From assembly GCA_012845835.1 (NCBI GenBank), contig JABAKD010000028.1, positions 13,796,648 to 13,860,647 of the forward strand: DNA of 64,000 nucleotides, in the 5' to 3' direction. Below are positions 1-12,453 of this stretch, piece by piece. The stretch is from Undaria pinnatifida (taxonomy: Eukaryota > Sar > Phaeophyceae > Laminariales > Alariaceae). Both the position numbers and the translations under genes were made by a program. Numbering within the stretch: position 1 is the first letter of the stretch; each line of letters opens with the position of its first letter. Under the pieces are notes generated by a model. The model was not told where the DNA came from, ran no database searches, and saw only the letters and a program-made list of their open reading frames with translations.

Positions 1-3000
1 GAGATTCCTAGCAGGTTTCTAACTACTCAAGCCTTGTAGCGAATCGATCTTTAAATCACATCTTTCAATCGCGATATCAAAGCAAGTGCCAGCGCCCAAA
101 TCTTCAAAATGTGACATTTATCGCCACCGCCGATGATCCTGCCCTCCATTGAAGGCATGGTGGTGAGGGGCATGAAAATACGGGCGCTTTTCAGAGAGCA
201 TGGAACTCATGAGGTAAACGAAACAAAATTGCCACGCACGTGTAGTAGGGCTCCGTGTAGAATGGTGTTGGTTGTCGTATCGAAAGTTTCGACATACCGA
301 TATAACTAATGTCGACGTGATGTTGTACCTCTTTTGCTGAATAAACGCGTACCCCCGGGGATTACCCGTACGTGCAATACCAGCCACAGGCACGAGCAGC
401 AGTCTTGTACCTACCAGGTATAAGGGCCTCAGTCACGAGGGTGGTCGATGCTTCACCCTAGAAACGCCTCCGAAGGAGCCGTGTCGTCCCTTAACTTGTT
501 GGGCACCAATTCGTAAAAACTCCTATAATAGAAAGCCATTTCAAAATACCTTGTCTCCCTTACACACTATGACACACACATCAGACGACTTGATGCCCCC
601 ATTAGCCCATTAGCTGATAGTTACGCAGTACCGAACCGGTAGGGAAATAAGGACGCGACAGCAGCACAGCAGTTCAGCAGCGGCGAGGGTCCACGTGCAC
701 GGGTAGCACAGACGAGAGTTCCGCAAGTTCCGTCGACAAGAGACCCGAAGTTCAAACTAGGGCTGCACCCCGTCTGTCTCAGTATCAGGGCCCCGTGACC
801 TCTTTCCAGTATCGCTCAGTACCGGGACGAATCCGTTACCGACCCAAGTTCCCGCGGAATCTTGAGGGCCAGGTTCCCGGGAGCCCGCGTACCGCGGGTT
901 CCCGGAAATCAGTACAAGACGCCCCCATACCCGCTGAATATGCACCACCATGCCCCCTCAGCACTCTGCTCTGCACACCACACGCTGCGGAACAGACCCA
1001 ACGGGCCGAAGGTGGCCCAGTTTGTCACCTTGCGTGGCTTGCGTGGGGCAGTCGCCGCTGGTGTCCTAGACGACTTCTAATTTTCTGAGGAGGAAATGGT
1101 CGAGTTGCTTATATTGCTTGGTGAATGTAGTGTACCGTGTACCGTATGATCCCTCCAAACGCCGGCCCTGCTGCATGAGGGGAGCGCTGGAAATGTCGAG
1201 TTCTTGCTGATTTTGTTGTGCACGGGAATGCGGACTTCGTTTGTCTCGCTATTTTCCGTCTTGTTTCACACCAACGCCTGGGCATTCTCAGTCTGCGAGC
1301 TTATCGTTTTCGTTATTTTGTTCATCAGTCCTTTAGTTAGTTGTCACAGCGGGATCGACGAAGAAAATTCCCCACCGTTGCGAACATGTTGGCTTTTCCC
1401 TTCTTCGGTTTTGGTTTCGTTGATCTTGGGGAGGGACGGGGGAGGGGCGAACATTTTGCTGCTTGCTATAGTCATCTGACCATTGACCACGCATCCCTTT
1501 CGAGACGGAGCACCGTTCCTACTCCTAATAACAGACACCTCCAACATTTAGGCGCTTATTTCGTTTCTTCCATATACTACATAAAAACTGTTTGCTTATC
1601 CTATCCCCGTCCTGTTTCGCCGTCTGCAGCCACCATCTCGCTCCTACGATAACGATCGTTTTCTCGTTTCTCTCTTGTCTACAAAACTCTTCCATGTCAC
1701 ATACGTCTAATTTCCTCATCTCGTCTAACGCATCCCGTTCCGCCTTGTATATATTCCACATTCTCCTATCATTACTATGTGAGTCCTACTCTATTGTTGC
1801 GCTCGTTGGGGGGGGGGGGGGGGGACCTGTTTCTTTTTTGTAGACTGCTGAAGATATTGGCAATATTTTGGGTTTAACCTCCGGAATCATACATAGAATA
1901 GTGTTACAAGTTGAAGTAATATTGAGGGACGCGCACTCGAAGTTCATTGTTGACTCAAAAAGAGCGAACCAAAAAGAGACGTTCTGCAGCCCCAGTAAAA
2001 CGATACCAGTAAAAAAGTAACAGCTCCGCGACTCCGTTATTCAGGTTATGTGGCGGAAAAGCCATTGCCTAATGTTGCGAGAGGATGGTCGCATAGGGCA
2101 AGCATAGGGTAACCTTGTATGTGGCGGTCGGTACAAAATCCAATATATTTGTCTGCTTGACCTGTGCCGCATGGGGGTAATACCAAACCATACCATACCA
2201 TACCTAACTACCGGTACTGGTACTCTCGTACTCTCAGCTCAACCTCGGCTGTTGACTCGGCTGTTGGAGCCGAAGCACGCAAGATTGAAAGGAGGAACGG
2301 TGAAGGTGCCCGCACGACACGAAAAAAACTACAATTAATTGTACTAGTTAAGTACTACTAATGGACTATAAAGGGCGGAAAACGTGTTCGTTACCTACGT
2401 GAGCCTTGCTACGTAGCAAGCATGCATGAATAGCTGCTCCAACTAAAACCCTGCACGGCAAACCCTGCACAGCAGTACTAGTAGTACACCAGCACGTACT
2501 GCTGAATGTACTTACAGTAGGTATATGTATGTTCCCGCTGTACCGCTACGATACATGGCATGCACATGCATGCATGGACAACGGTGGCTGGCCATGGGTG
2601 CATCGCAGCGGTTTACGTATATATGAGGTCCTCCATCGATTGGCATTTGAAGTATGGCACATTACAGCGAGGCGATTGAAGAGGCTAAAACTGTACCAGG
2701 TACGTGAGTGCTTGTGATTCTCAGACGAAGGCAAGACAGCAGAGATATGAATAGCCCCCCCGTCCCCGTCCACGGCTCGTTGCAGGACAGATACTTGAAA
2801 GAGTTACACTAAAACTATCAGTACAATCGATAGTATCACTACGTACTGCAGAACAGGTCAAACCGGCCGCGTGGGTTCATATTTCTGCACGGCACAGCAG
2901 CAGTGACTCAGCAACAAACATGTAAATGGTCATGACAAAATGCGTCAAAATGCCAGATACAAGTGTCAAATCATACCAGGTACTTGGTAGCTACCCCCCG

Positions 3001-3223
3001 AACAAGTACCAGTTGTGCGTGGACCGTATCGGCTGAAAGTGGTAGTTAATAGCAGTAGCGAAACAAAGGACACGAAAACAGAAACTCACGCACCAGACCG
3101 CGGCGCACCACTGCGCAGAAACTGCAACTGCTCGCATCTAGCAACCCCTCCCGCGCACAAGCATATGCCTCATGGGCGCGATCCTATGGTGTTCGTGCGG
3201 GGTGGGCAGGGTGGGTGACTCAC
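1..3223. other. Left-edge non-coding stretch, presumed psbU intron 2
   Basis: No exon could be supported on either strand. The missing third psbU exon should lie in this direction, but no peptide resembling the PsbU C-terminus was seen. The stretch contains a G17 run (1808-1824) and scattered AGTAC-rich patches (2430-2520, 2820-2850). A short open frame near 960-1080 on the plus strand has no splice support. Confidence 0.5.
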
Positions 3224-4425
3224 ATGCCCGGGAGCTTGATGTAAGCGCGGACGTTGGCGTTGTTGACATCGATCTTGTCGCCACCTCCCAGGAAAGGCAC
3301 AACTGGGTTGTCCACCTCCGCCAGCACAGGTGCCGCCACAGCCCCGAGCACAGCCGCCGCGGACACCGCGGACTTGAGGAAGTCTCCACGGCTTGCGGGG
3401 GTGGTGTTCTCCGCGGACATGACGGTTGTCGAGCTAAACGAGAAAAGGGTACACGAGGAACGAGGCATGCAGGAACACGTGAGAGGAGGGGGCAAAAAAA
3501 AGCAAAAGACATCTCGGATAGGTAACATGTATCGGATGATCGGTGGAGAAGTGAGACAACGGGGTTCATCTCCCTTCAGCGAGAGCCTTGTACGAGAAAA
3601 ACCGGAGATGCATCATATAACTGCACCTGTCACGCAATGACAAGACGGAAGTGCTGCTATCTACGCGCAACAATAAGTTCTGCGGGGCTCTAAAGCACTT
3701 GGGGGCAGCCTGTTCAGGGCCCTTGCAACTCGGGCCATGCATTTGGAAAGTCTGCGTTGCCTTGGTACGTACTGGGGACTAGAATCTCCCTCATTCCGGT
3801 GCCCCGGTAAACGACTGATTACTGACTGACACAAGAACCCGTTGGTTAGGCATCCACAAAAAACACACAACATGGGTGATGACCCCCTCGCGAGAGTTCA
3901 AGCACCCGGCACAGGGGCATGTCGATATATCCAAGGCGAGCAACGGCGATCGCATGATACCAGCTCTCGTTACTGCTGTGCCATGGAATAGATAACGACA
4001 GCGAGTCGTACGACTACACTACATCACAAACGATACGATACCGACACCGACGAATCAACCTCAACCACAACACTACTTTGCCTCATGCGTCTGAAAAACA
4101 CCAAATATCGTCAGCAAAAAAAAACACAGCATGCATGCGCCAGGGCGAGCTATCCAGCCACAGAGCACAAATTTCCACATGACCTCCACGCCGCAGACTA
4201 ACAGGCCAAGTGCCCACACAAGGCACAGGCTCCCCGCACTCCGGCCCCGGATCCCCTTCCCTCTCCCAGAGACGCACTCCAACAGCAGGAGCGAGCAATG
4301 ATCCTGCCTGCTTGAGTCAGCTCAAGGCTCTCTCACCTCATGCGAGCCGTCGGGAGTGCGTGGGGCACGAACGCCTGGGCAGATCCCACGCAAGCCAGCA
4401 CCGTGATAGCCGAAGTGAACTTCAT
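3224..4425 (-). CDS. psbU: Photosystem II 12 kDa extrinsic protein PsbU, partial (exons 1-2)
   Basis: PsbU is a lumenal extrinsic subunit that stabilises the photosystem II oxygen-evolving complex in cyanobacteria and red-lineage plastids. Exon 1 is 4425-4337: ATG, then a hydrophobic signal peptide ending SAQAFVP, the stramenopile plastid-entry motif, and donor GTGAGA. Exon 2 is 3433-3224: acceptor TTTAG, donor GTGAGT. The junction splits a Ser codon (AG|C) and keeps frame. Exon 2 encodes a second hydrophobic stretch (SAVSAAAVLGAVAAPVLA), a thylakoid-transfer signal with a single Arg ahead of it (RGDFLK). The mature start EVDNPVV and the PsbU block KIDVNNANVRAYIKLPG follow. The last two bases (AT) should join a G to make Met before the usual YP. 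About 99 residues are visible. The remaining C-terminal helix-hairpin-helix part was not found in 1-3223. The family call is from motif memory, and I consider it secure. Confidence 0.88.
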
Positions 4426-5454
4426 AATTTCGAGTTTGGGGGGTGTAGGTAGCTAGAGGGGGATGAGAGAGGAGGCAGACGATGTGCTACGCGAAGATGG
4501 ACGAGATAGGAAGCAGAGGCCGGAAGGAGGCAAATCAAGGGAGGCTAGAAAACACTTGATTTCAGTATGTTCAAATCCGTCACTTCAAGTGTCCATGATT
4601 TTTGTATTTTCGAGGTACCGGTGTGGTTCCAGAATGTAAATGATACCCACGCTGGTGGCTGGTGGAATGAAATCAGCTGAAATTAGTTGCCGCAACACCA
4701 AAAAAACAGGTACAGTAGTACCTAGGGTATGATACTACAAGAGCAGCAACCGCCGTAGAACGAGATGGACGTCGCAAACGAACGCACAAATCGTGCACGC
4801 CTCCACCAAACCTTGCCATTTGACTTCTGAAGCTCTAACTGCGAGCGGCTTCCGCCCGCTCGGTCTCGCCTATGACTGTGCTATTATTAATAGTTACCAT
4901 ATCTACCTCCACATACATGTCATAGTGTACGAGTAGCCGGTATCAAAACTGTTATTACTTTCTGTATTATTGTGAATGTGTGCCGCTCGCTCAGTCATAG
5001 TAACACGCACCCGTATTTATAGTATATGGCATGCATGATCAGTGATATGTGTGTTCCTTATCTTTGCGTACAAAGACTACTACAGTAGTAGTAAAGCCTG
5101 CTACCGAATTGTGCCTGGAGTCTGTTCTTACTTCGAGGTATTTGCTAGCTGGTGATGGCTGTACTGCTTTGGATCAATTCTCCGTTGGCACCACTTTCTG
5201 GGGGACACGACTGGGAAAAAAAAACGTGTTGATGCCGCGAGACAATGGCCGCTTCATACGCCACGGCGGCGCCCAGCGAGACAAAATGAAACTGAGAGAA
5301 AGACGCGGGTTCAATAGGCATCAGGAGCAAGGTGCTATGATTGCGGAGTAAATATCGTGCTGCTTTATGTGTCTCAGAGCTCTCAAGACACACGACGTTT
5401 TCCGACAATTATTCATGAAAAAATATCAAGCGCAAAACTGCCGCGGTGGGGGGA

Positions 5455-5479
5455 GGGGGGGGGGGGGGGGGGGGGGGGG
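5455..5479 (+). repeat. G25 homopolymer
   Basis: Twenty-five consecutive G residues preceded by GGGGGGA. One of several long G/C runs in the window. Confidence 0.95.
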
Positions 5480-7064
5480 ATTTTCCCTTTGTTCCAGCTG
5501 GTTTTTACGTCCTTCTTCTTGAGCACGGCAGCAGAAATCCGACTACGTATGGCATACCGGTAGCGTGCAGCAGTAGGGCAAGTCGTGTCATGATGTACTC
5601 CAACGCGCACAAAGCTGGCATTGTCTTCTTTGTGTGCAACGCGGCCACATCCGTTGCCGCTGTTGTGTCTACTCGTTCAGTCTATAATAATAATACTACA
5701 AGGTATATTACACCAATAAGGGCGATGGATGCGAAAGAACACGAAGTATCAAATGTATAATATGTACAGCCGTCACGTACCCACGTTGTGTGGAGGGGGG
5801 GGGTTCAAAAGCCCCATTTTATCACGAGCTGCATATATTTAAGTCCTACGAAAAAACAAAAAAGGTGCAACGCGGCGAAAAACGGCGATACGAGGCGCTA
5901 CCATAACGAAAAGCATGACACACACGTGGCACAACAGAATTCTAAGCCCAACAAGGCGTCGCCTTAGGACGCGTGCTTCGGTAGATTTAGTACAGGTAGC
6001 ACTTTTGGGCTAAAATAATTTCTGAACGACGGGGCTCCTTAAACCTCCTTAGACCCTCCTTACTTTATTTCGGCCAACCGATTTCTTTCGTATGGTACCT
6101 GGAGGCCATATTATATGGGTTCGTTTGTTCAGTCTACTCAAAAAAGATTTTGAGGTAATTGTAACTATTAACAGTATCTATTATTACTAACTAATAATAC
6201 TAAGTAGTCTATAGAGCTACTCAAGTGTGGAATAGTATCAGAAAAAAAAATGGTGCACCTCCTCTGCCGTACAACTACTACTACTGCTACTATTACTATA
6301 ATTACTGTTACAAATACTCTTATGATACTGCTATTAATATTACTATTTTACTACTCTTAGTAGTAGCGTGTCTTACTGCGGTACGTACTTAATTCGTCCG
6401 AAACGGCGCAATGGAGGCGTCAAGGCCACCATGATATACTGCAGTATGAGCTGACCGGGCACATGGTGAAATGAGAACGAATAACAACTATGCATGGGAT
6501 AAGTTGAGTCTTGGCTGACCTCGCGAAAGCGGCTGATAATATGTTTCACACCAGCACATTAACGCTTTTCCAGAGGATTTGGGGGGGAGGGAGGTCCTGA
6601 GGCAGTGATGCAGGATGATAGCACGTCCGGAAAAAAAACGCTAACACATGATACATACGAGTGTTTCGCACAAAATACCTTCATTCGTCAATTGCGATGA
6701 GCCGGCGGGAGCGAACCGCTCATATTTGCCACAACTTGACACAACACAAAAACACTCCGTACGCGAGCCATAGGTGAGCAGACGAAGCACGCGCCCGTGT
6801 TGTCACACCATGAACCGTCTTGGCCAGCGTCCGACAAATTCACAACGAGACAGCCCATAGGTCAAGCCGCATAAGCGAGACTCCCTGACGGCGTTCCCGC
6901 TACTAACCAAGCAACAGTCAACGTCTGCATGTCTATTTCAATCTACAATCCATACAAGTCAAATCGTAGGTCAAGCACTAATCTCCCCGCAAACGACTGG
7001 TCACGCTTCACAAGGCACCACTGCTCGTTGCGTCACTAGACTGCACGAAACTATCGTAGACTCC

Positions 7065-7190
7065 AAACAACGCCATTGCCCCAGCAACGCTAACGAGCTG
7101 GACGACATCGCTATCGACACAACCGTCCAAACATTGCCATTGCCCCAGCTACACTATTGAGCTGGACGACATCGCTATCGACACAACCGA
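7065..7190 (+). repeat. Tandem duplication, unit about 65 bp, two copies
   Basis: Two adjacent copies share CCATTGCCCCAGC followed by GAGCTGGACGACATCGCTAT and CGACACAACCG. They differ by a few substitutions and small indels. No coding role is apparent. Confidence 0.85.
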
Positions 7191-8123
7191 CACGCTCATG
7201 AGGGTCTTGCACACCCTCCTACCTTCCGACTGTGGCAGCATTCATGGGAACCACGGATGCGTTCAGACATTCGTTTGCTCACTTTTTTCCCGGACAGCAA
7301 CGTGAACCGGTGCAAACAGGCTCGCGTTGGCTATTGCAGGGCAAGATCACCACGCGCAGACTAGTGAGCACCAAGACAGATAGCTTCCCGACACGCGACT
7401 ACTCTGGCGTCATCTGAGACCGCTTATCGTACACCAATCAACATCGAGGCCTCGGTCCGAGTGAAACAATTGACCGTCACGAGGTGATGTCTTTTCGGTT
7501 GGCCGTTACAATGTGATACAAAGTGATGGACGCAAAGACCATGACTCCAAGGATATTGACGAACACCGACAACGACGCGTCCAGGTTGGTCATCGCCCTG
7601 CGCTATTATGACGCCACCGACAGCCTCCACAACGATCGAAGGCCACAGCGGAGATTGGTGTTCCACTGACTGTACCTGAACATGTGTACGAGGAAGGCGT
7701 AGAAAAAAAGGGGACAGCGCGGAGGGCGTGTGGATTCGCGTCATTCATGTTTTCCCTTCGACGTATGCAAGCGACGCGAAGTATACAGCGTGGGGAGGCG
7801 CTTTTATGGAGGCGGAAAAACGAGGGTCGTTTTCCGCGCGGCCTTCAATTCCTTCTGCTATATTACGAGCATGCCGTCTAGGATACGGTCAAAATGACCT
7901 ACACATGGCCGCGGAAAACACACAACTCCCCCCGGCCATGGTCTCGTCTTGCGTACACCTCGGGAGCTGTTACTGCGGCGACGCATACCCACCCTCGGAG
8001 ACGTGCTATCGATCTTAACACACAAGCATACCAGACAAAAACAAAAAAGATAACCATCTCTTGCTGTTTATTGTGCTTTTAGACGTTCTCTTGTTACAAA
8101 TCACGAGAGGGCGCCGAGTCAAT

Positions 8124-8157
8124 CTAACCCCAACCCTAACGCTAACCTCAACCCTAG
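8124..8157 (+). repeat. Degenerate telomere-like CCCTAA patch
   Basis: A short run of TAACCC, AACCCTAA and ACCCTAG variants. It is too short and too degenerate to be a telomere, so it reads as an interstitial remnant or chance. Confidence 0.4.
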
Positions 8158-8269
8158 TTGAGGCTAAGCTTCGACCAGCGCGGTTTCGCCGCGCGTTTTG
8201 GTCAAACTGAACAAAATGTGATGACCACATCATTAAATCGAACCATTTTTGGCATTTTATCCGGTATGT

Positions 8270-8900
8270 TTTGTGTGTCAACGACACTGGTAAGGCAGCT
8301 TCACCCTCGAGACAACAGCTCCGGGATACGTGGTTCGTTCAATCGAGCCTGCGCTTGTAGTCGTCGACACAAGTTCTTCTGGGACATATTTCGGAAGGAT
8401 TCCGCATATACGTGGTCTTACCGCGGGGCCTTCCCAGGGCGCAATAATCGTCAGGGTTGGGTCGCACGTCTCAGTTACATACACAGTCGCAGTACCCGCA
8501 CCCTCTGCACGCCAGAATATTGCCGTACGGCTGCCTTAGCGGACCTTTTTAGGCGTCGGGTTGGGGGACGTGGAGCGTTTGCAGCTCTGCGGTGACACGG
8601 TGACGTTCTTCGCACAACAACCGATCAAGTCCGGAGCTCGTTAGCTTGTACTTGGTGCATCCGCATTCGCCAACAGTCAGAACGTACGTATGATAGTCTC
8701 GAGGCTGCCTCGGGAGCTATATCGTGTAACACGAAATATACCACACCCTCTTCCCCTTGGTAGATTTTCCAAGCTGATATTCTCTCCAACAGGGAGGGTG
8801 TAAACGTCGAGCCACGTACCTACGGAACGATGTCGGTGAAGTTTTTTTAGATCCCGAGAGGGTTGTCATTTTCGTCGTGAGCTCCCGTCTAGATACGAAG
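8270..8900 (-). pseudogene. Possible decayed gene fragment, not recognised
   Basis: On the minus strand a frame of about 68 codons (8484-8278, containing CDPTLTIIAPWEGP and CGILPKYVPEEL) is followed on its upstream side by further protein-like stretches broken by stops. One of these carries NVTVSPQSCKRSTSPNPTPK. An overlapping plus-strand frame (8330-8539) is also open, so which strand was coding is unsure. No splice sites reconnect the pieces, and I do not recognise the family. Treat it as a hint of an old gene or element. Confidence 0.2.
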
Positions 8901-9506
8901 ACATTTGCCTCAGAACTTCTTCGATATTGAGTTGCGCGTACGTAGAGCAGCAGTACTTACCGCGTACAGACTTGGAGCGAAGACATGAATAAGCCAGGGG
9001 TGGGGTGGATTTAGGACTGTCAAATGACGGCTGTTGCAGTTTTTTTTCAATCGACGCGTCGGGAACGCCGACTGAGTCCTACATCTCGTTCGAAAATTCC
9101 ACTTGGAGATAAAACCATAATTCGGAGGTGGTACTGCTGTAGAACATCTGGCTTATATGATATGTGCACTGCACTGCTTGCTCTGAAGGCTGCTTCTATG
9201 CACGTCGTACATCAGTAACCTTGGTGAATAAGTACCCGGTGAATATCAATTGCAAGGGGCGCGCAAACTGCTGCAACGCCGAAAATTTGTCACCGGTACA
9301 AAACAGGCGGCTAAGGGGCTGGCGGGCGTGCTCCACTCGCACATCTCCAGCGTCAGAAGAGGAGCAAGACTGCAACACGTCTCCGGAGTAGACTTGTGGC
9401 ATGAAGGTCTGTCCTATAGGTGGGGCTGTGAGTTTATATACTAATACCAAGTCGCCAGCTAGTTACTTCGAAGCATTAGTCGGCTAGGTATTACAGAAGT
9501 TAGATA

Positions 9507-9560
9507 TCATACGGCCGTGCCGCCTATCCTAGATATTATACGGCAGTGCCGCCTATCCAA
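9507..9560 (+). repeat. Short direct repeat ATACGGC..GTGCCGCCTATCC
   Basis: Two copies (about 9508-9529 and 9538-9559) about 30 bp apart, just upstream of the tentative gene. They could be promoter-proximal repeats or chance. Confidence 0.5.
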
Positions 9561-9681
9561 CGTTTCTCGCATTTCGGTTTCTTCGCTTGTAGAAGGCTTG
9601 TTGGGTGCTGGGTACGTATTCCCCGGCGTTTCCAAGCAGTACTACCACGCTGGGAGCACGCAGAGAGGTCTTCTAAAATTT

Positions 9682-10779
9682 ATGGTGCATCATGCCAACG
9701 CCATCGACTGCGCCGGCGCCGACGGCACCGCCGAAGGTGCCGGCAGCGCTCAGTCTGGCCTGTCAGCAGATAAGGAAGTGTTGGAGCGTCTGTCCAGAAA
9801 GCGGCCGTTCCGAGCGCTCCTCCGCGACCGAGTGCGCGCGACAAGGAAGCGGTTCGCTACCACGTAAAGAAGGAGCGCTAGCTCATCTATGAACCGTTCT
9901 TGAATCGCCGAAAATCAGTAATCTTTGTTCATGCTTCTGTTGTAGAAGAGATCTCAGTCTATTTTCAATGCTATAATTCACTTGTGATATTCTACTGCGT
10001 GCCGCACGAATATTTACCATTACGATACAACGAAACACCAGTGAGAGATCCCCAAACGGGGACGGCATGCCAGGTCGAAAACGACAACACTAAGTTTGCG
10101 GGAGGACCGCGGAGTGCTGGATAAGACGCTCTTCCGCGGCAATAAGCTTGCCAAGGGGAGCTCGAACCCTTACCACGTTCTTCGTGTATTTATGAAGTTG
10201 CTCCCAAACGCACGCGGAGCGTTCAAGAACACACTTGACCGGGACCAACTGGCCTTGAGAAACAAAATCAAGGCAAGCGGGGGGCCCAAAGAGCAGGACG
10301 CTGCCGCGGGCTCTGGAACCGCAGCGCAGGCCTGGAGCGGGGACACGCATCGTTCGTCGACGAACAACGATAATTACGTGTCGACGGCTCCGGTCCCGGC
10401 CCCTGACCCTATGGATAGGCCGCGGCGCGGGGGCAACAAGCTCCCGCACACCGGGCAGCTGAAGGCAAGGGGCGCGGTGGCCGTACGCAGGGCGGTGCAG
10501 GAGGTGGTGCAGGCCGGGGTGGGGTCGGTGGCGGTGGTGATGGCAGTTCGAAGCGAGAGACCGACAGCAGGTACGCGACAGCCATCGACTTGCCATTCCC
10601 CAGCTCTCCGGGAAGATTTGCCGCGTGCCAGCCTTGGTAGATTGGAGGTATACTGTAGCAAAGCTTGGGCGAGACTAAGACGCCATGCTCAGTCAATCCA
10701 GCGGTCAACGAAGAGAATGTACAAAGATGCAACGAAGTACGGGGTAGGACCACTAGCCGGGGTAGGAGGCCTCCTCTAA
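9682..10779 (+). CDS. Unrecognised basic protein, two putative exons (tentative)
   Basis: I do not recognise this protein. The first exon, from an ATG at 9682, reads MVHHANAIDCAGADGTAEGA and then a charged helix-like segment, RLSRKRPFRALLRDRVRATR. It ends at 9863 before GTAAAG. Acceptor CCAG at 10072-10073 resumes the frame exactly (ACC AC|G TCG), giving REDRGVLDKTLFRGNKLAKG and HVLRVFMKLLPNARGAFKN. A Ser/Ala/Pro-rich tail then runs to a stop at 10779. The intron is 210 bp (9864-10073), with a weak pyrimidine tract. A GTACGC donor at 10571 could end the exon earlier, since the last 200 bases look less protein-like and a second frame there encodes an RGG/Gly-rich stretch. The true start may lie further upstream, because the frame is open from about 9517. 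Composition is Arg/Lys-rich with no membrane segment. Confidence 0.35.
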
Positions 10780-12453
10780 CCGAATTCTTACTTTAAATAA
10801 CATGCGAAGGAGCAGAACAATACTATCGGGGCACATCCAAATATGGAACAGGTGTGGGTTCAGGATTTTGGAACAGCAATATCTTGGAGCAAAGTCGCCC
10901 TCCGAGCATTGCCCTTTTCGACGTATTCAAAGCGAGGAAAATATTAGCCGATACCAACTATACTGACCATCCCACTCGCCCAGCTTATTAGCCGTGGTGT
11001 TTTAGGTGTTTGCTGCGTTTGGACTCCCTCCTCTTCCCTCCCAAAAAACACCAAGGTCTGTTCGGTTTTTAGGTGCTGTTTTCCTCGATTGTATCGTATA
11101 CGACACAAGACAACACACCCCGGTTATAACATTGAAGTTGAAAAAAAATGTCACCGGTTGTTGTATTCTGTGGCGGGTGTGGTATCTTGGGTAGCCCGGG
11201 CGATAAAGTGCAGGTCGCAGGGGGCATGAAGGGGGTGTGATAAACCAGGGGGTGTGATAACACTGCCGCACGCTTGCAGGGGGTGTGGTAGTTAAGGGGT
11301 GTGATAAAAGGGGGGGTGATATCACTGGCTGTAATTAATTACTGCTGCCGCACGCCAGCAGGGGTGTGGTATTGCGGGGGGGTGATAACACTGCTGGTGA
11401 AAGTTCCTGCCGCGCAGGACTGCTGCGGTCGAAGCTGTCGAAGCAGCTGTCGAAGGAGCGGAGTACCTGCGGCGGCATTCTGTTCTCTCTCCACGTTCAT
11501 GCTGTTGGAAGTCTCCATACCGGTTGTTCCCCGAACACAAAGGGGTGTGTTGTGTGTGATCACACGACAGAATGCAGTACCACCCGGGTGACAGTAGCAG
11601 GGCCCCCGTGAATGCATGCGGCGTAACCTCAGGGGGGGGGTTATCGTATGTAACCCGGGTGATAGTTCGCCCCCTCGTTTGGGACCAAAAAAAAATACCA
11701 CCGCGGTGTTGTATTCTGTGGGAGGTGTGACATCTTCTGTGGGTGTGTTATCTTGTGTCGAAAACGGTACGCGCCCTTAGGAGCGTGACGAATTAGGCGT
11801 CTGTCACGGTCCTCATACCCACAACTGCTGTCGGTTAGCATTTGCAGCACTCGTACTAACTCCAGTTAAACACACCATCATGCCATATCCTCCTCGAAAG
11901 CGGAGAGACGAGAGTCCTATTGCAAGTCTAGAGGAGGCAAGCTGACACCAGCTTGATCAAAACCATCTACTAAACCTCCGAGAGCACTTAATGTTCCAGA
12001 GAAAAATGCTCCAAATCTGTTGGCATGCTTCCTATTATACTCCCAGCAGGTAGAGGTCGACGGGTACGGTGGTGGGAGTCGTGGTAGTCCTTGTCTACTC
12101 GGAAATACCTGTACCAAACACAGGTATCAAAGTCCAGAGTCGGGCAAATACTTCTCGACTTGAGCGCAGAAATGTCTACTAAATGCCGCGTGTCACAATG
12201 AAAGGACGAGTCGTCTCACCTGCAGTCTCCCACTTCTTGCTAAGCCACGTTGTGCTGACAACCTTCAAGTGGATACGGCTTTGCCTCAGTAGCTTTTGTG
12301 GAGCGCACGGCTTGGGCTTTGCCTCAGTGGCTGTACACAAATGTTCCCGTCGATATAACGCCTGTGCATATAGTTGAAACTCCCTAATCGCGGTCCAAAG
12401 GTGCTGCTGCAATTGCCAACCTACGTGCTCTCCGTTGGAGGACCGCAGTGAGC
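10780..12453. other. Intergenic stretch between the tentative gene and mrpl28
   Basis: Mostly the GGGTGTGATAA repeat block (10985-11760, listed separately). The 600 bases immediately upstream of the mrpl28 start codon should include its promoter. No clear TATA or initiator element can be identified by eye. Confidence 0.4.
10985..11760 (+). repeat. GGGTGTGATAA-rich repeat block with flanking direct repeats
   Basis: The word GGGTGTGATAA or GGGTGTGGTA recurs many times between 11180 and 11400. A direct repeat of about 45 bp, containing GTTGTATTCTGTG followed by GGTGTG, flanks the block at about 11141-11188 and 11690-11737, each preceded by an A-run. Opposite-strand versions (TTATAACCGGGGTGTG read in reverse) also occur, so the block may be a degraded element. 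No coding frame is supported. Confidence 0.6.

Larger units (their letters stand above)
4426..9681. other. Intergenic repeat-rich region without a supported gene
   Basis: Upstream of psbU. It holds a G25 run (5455-5479), AT-rich imperfect ACT/ATT triplets (6150-6370), a tandem duplication (7065-7190), a CCCTAA-like patch (8124-8157) and a region of interrupted frames at 8270-8900. The psbU promoter must lie near 4426-4900, but no promoter motif can be named with confidence. Confidence 0.5.

Noticed and set aside
862-1130. Plus-strand frame ending VTLRGLRGAVAAGVLDDF, with an open FSEEEMVELLILLGE stretch after its stop
   Set aside because: Protein-like by eye, but broken by a TAA, with no splice sites and no recognisable family; not enough to call even a pseudogene.
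10090-10661. Minus-strand frames of 95-168 codons opposite the tentative gene
   Set aside because: Pro/Arg/His-rich shadows of the plus-strand frame; the plus-strand frame has the frame-preserving intron.
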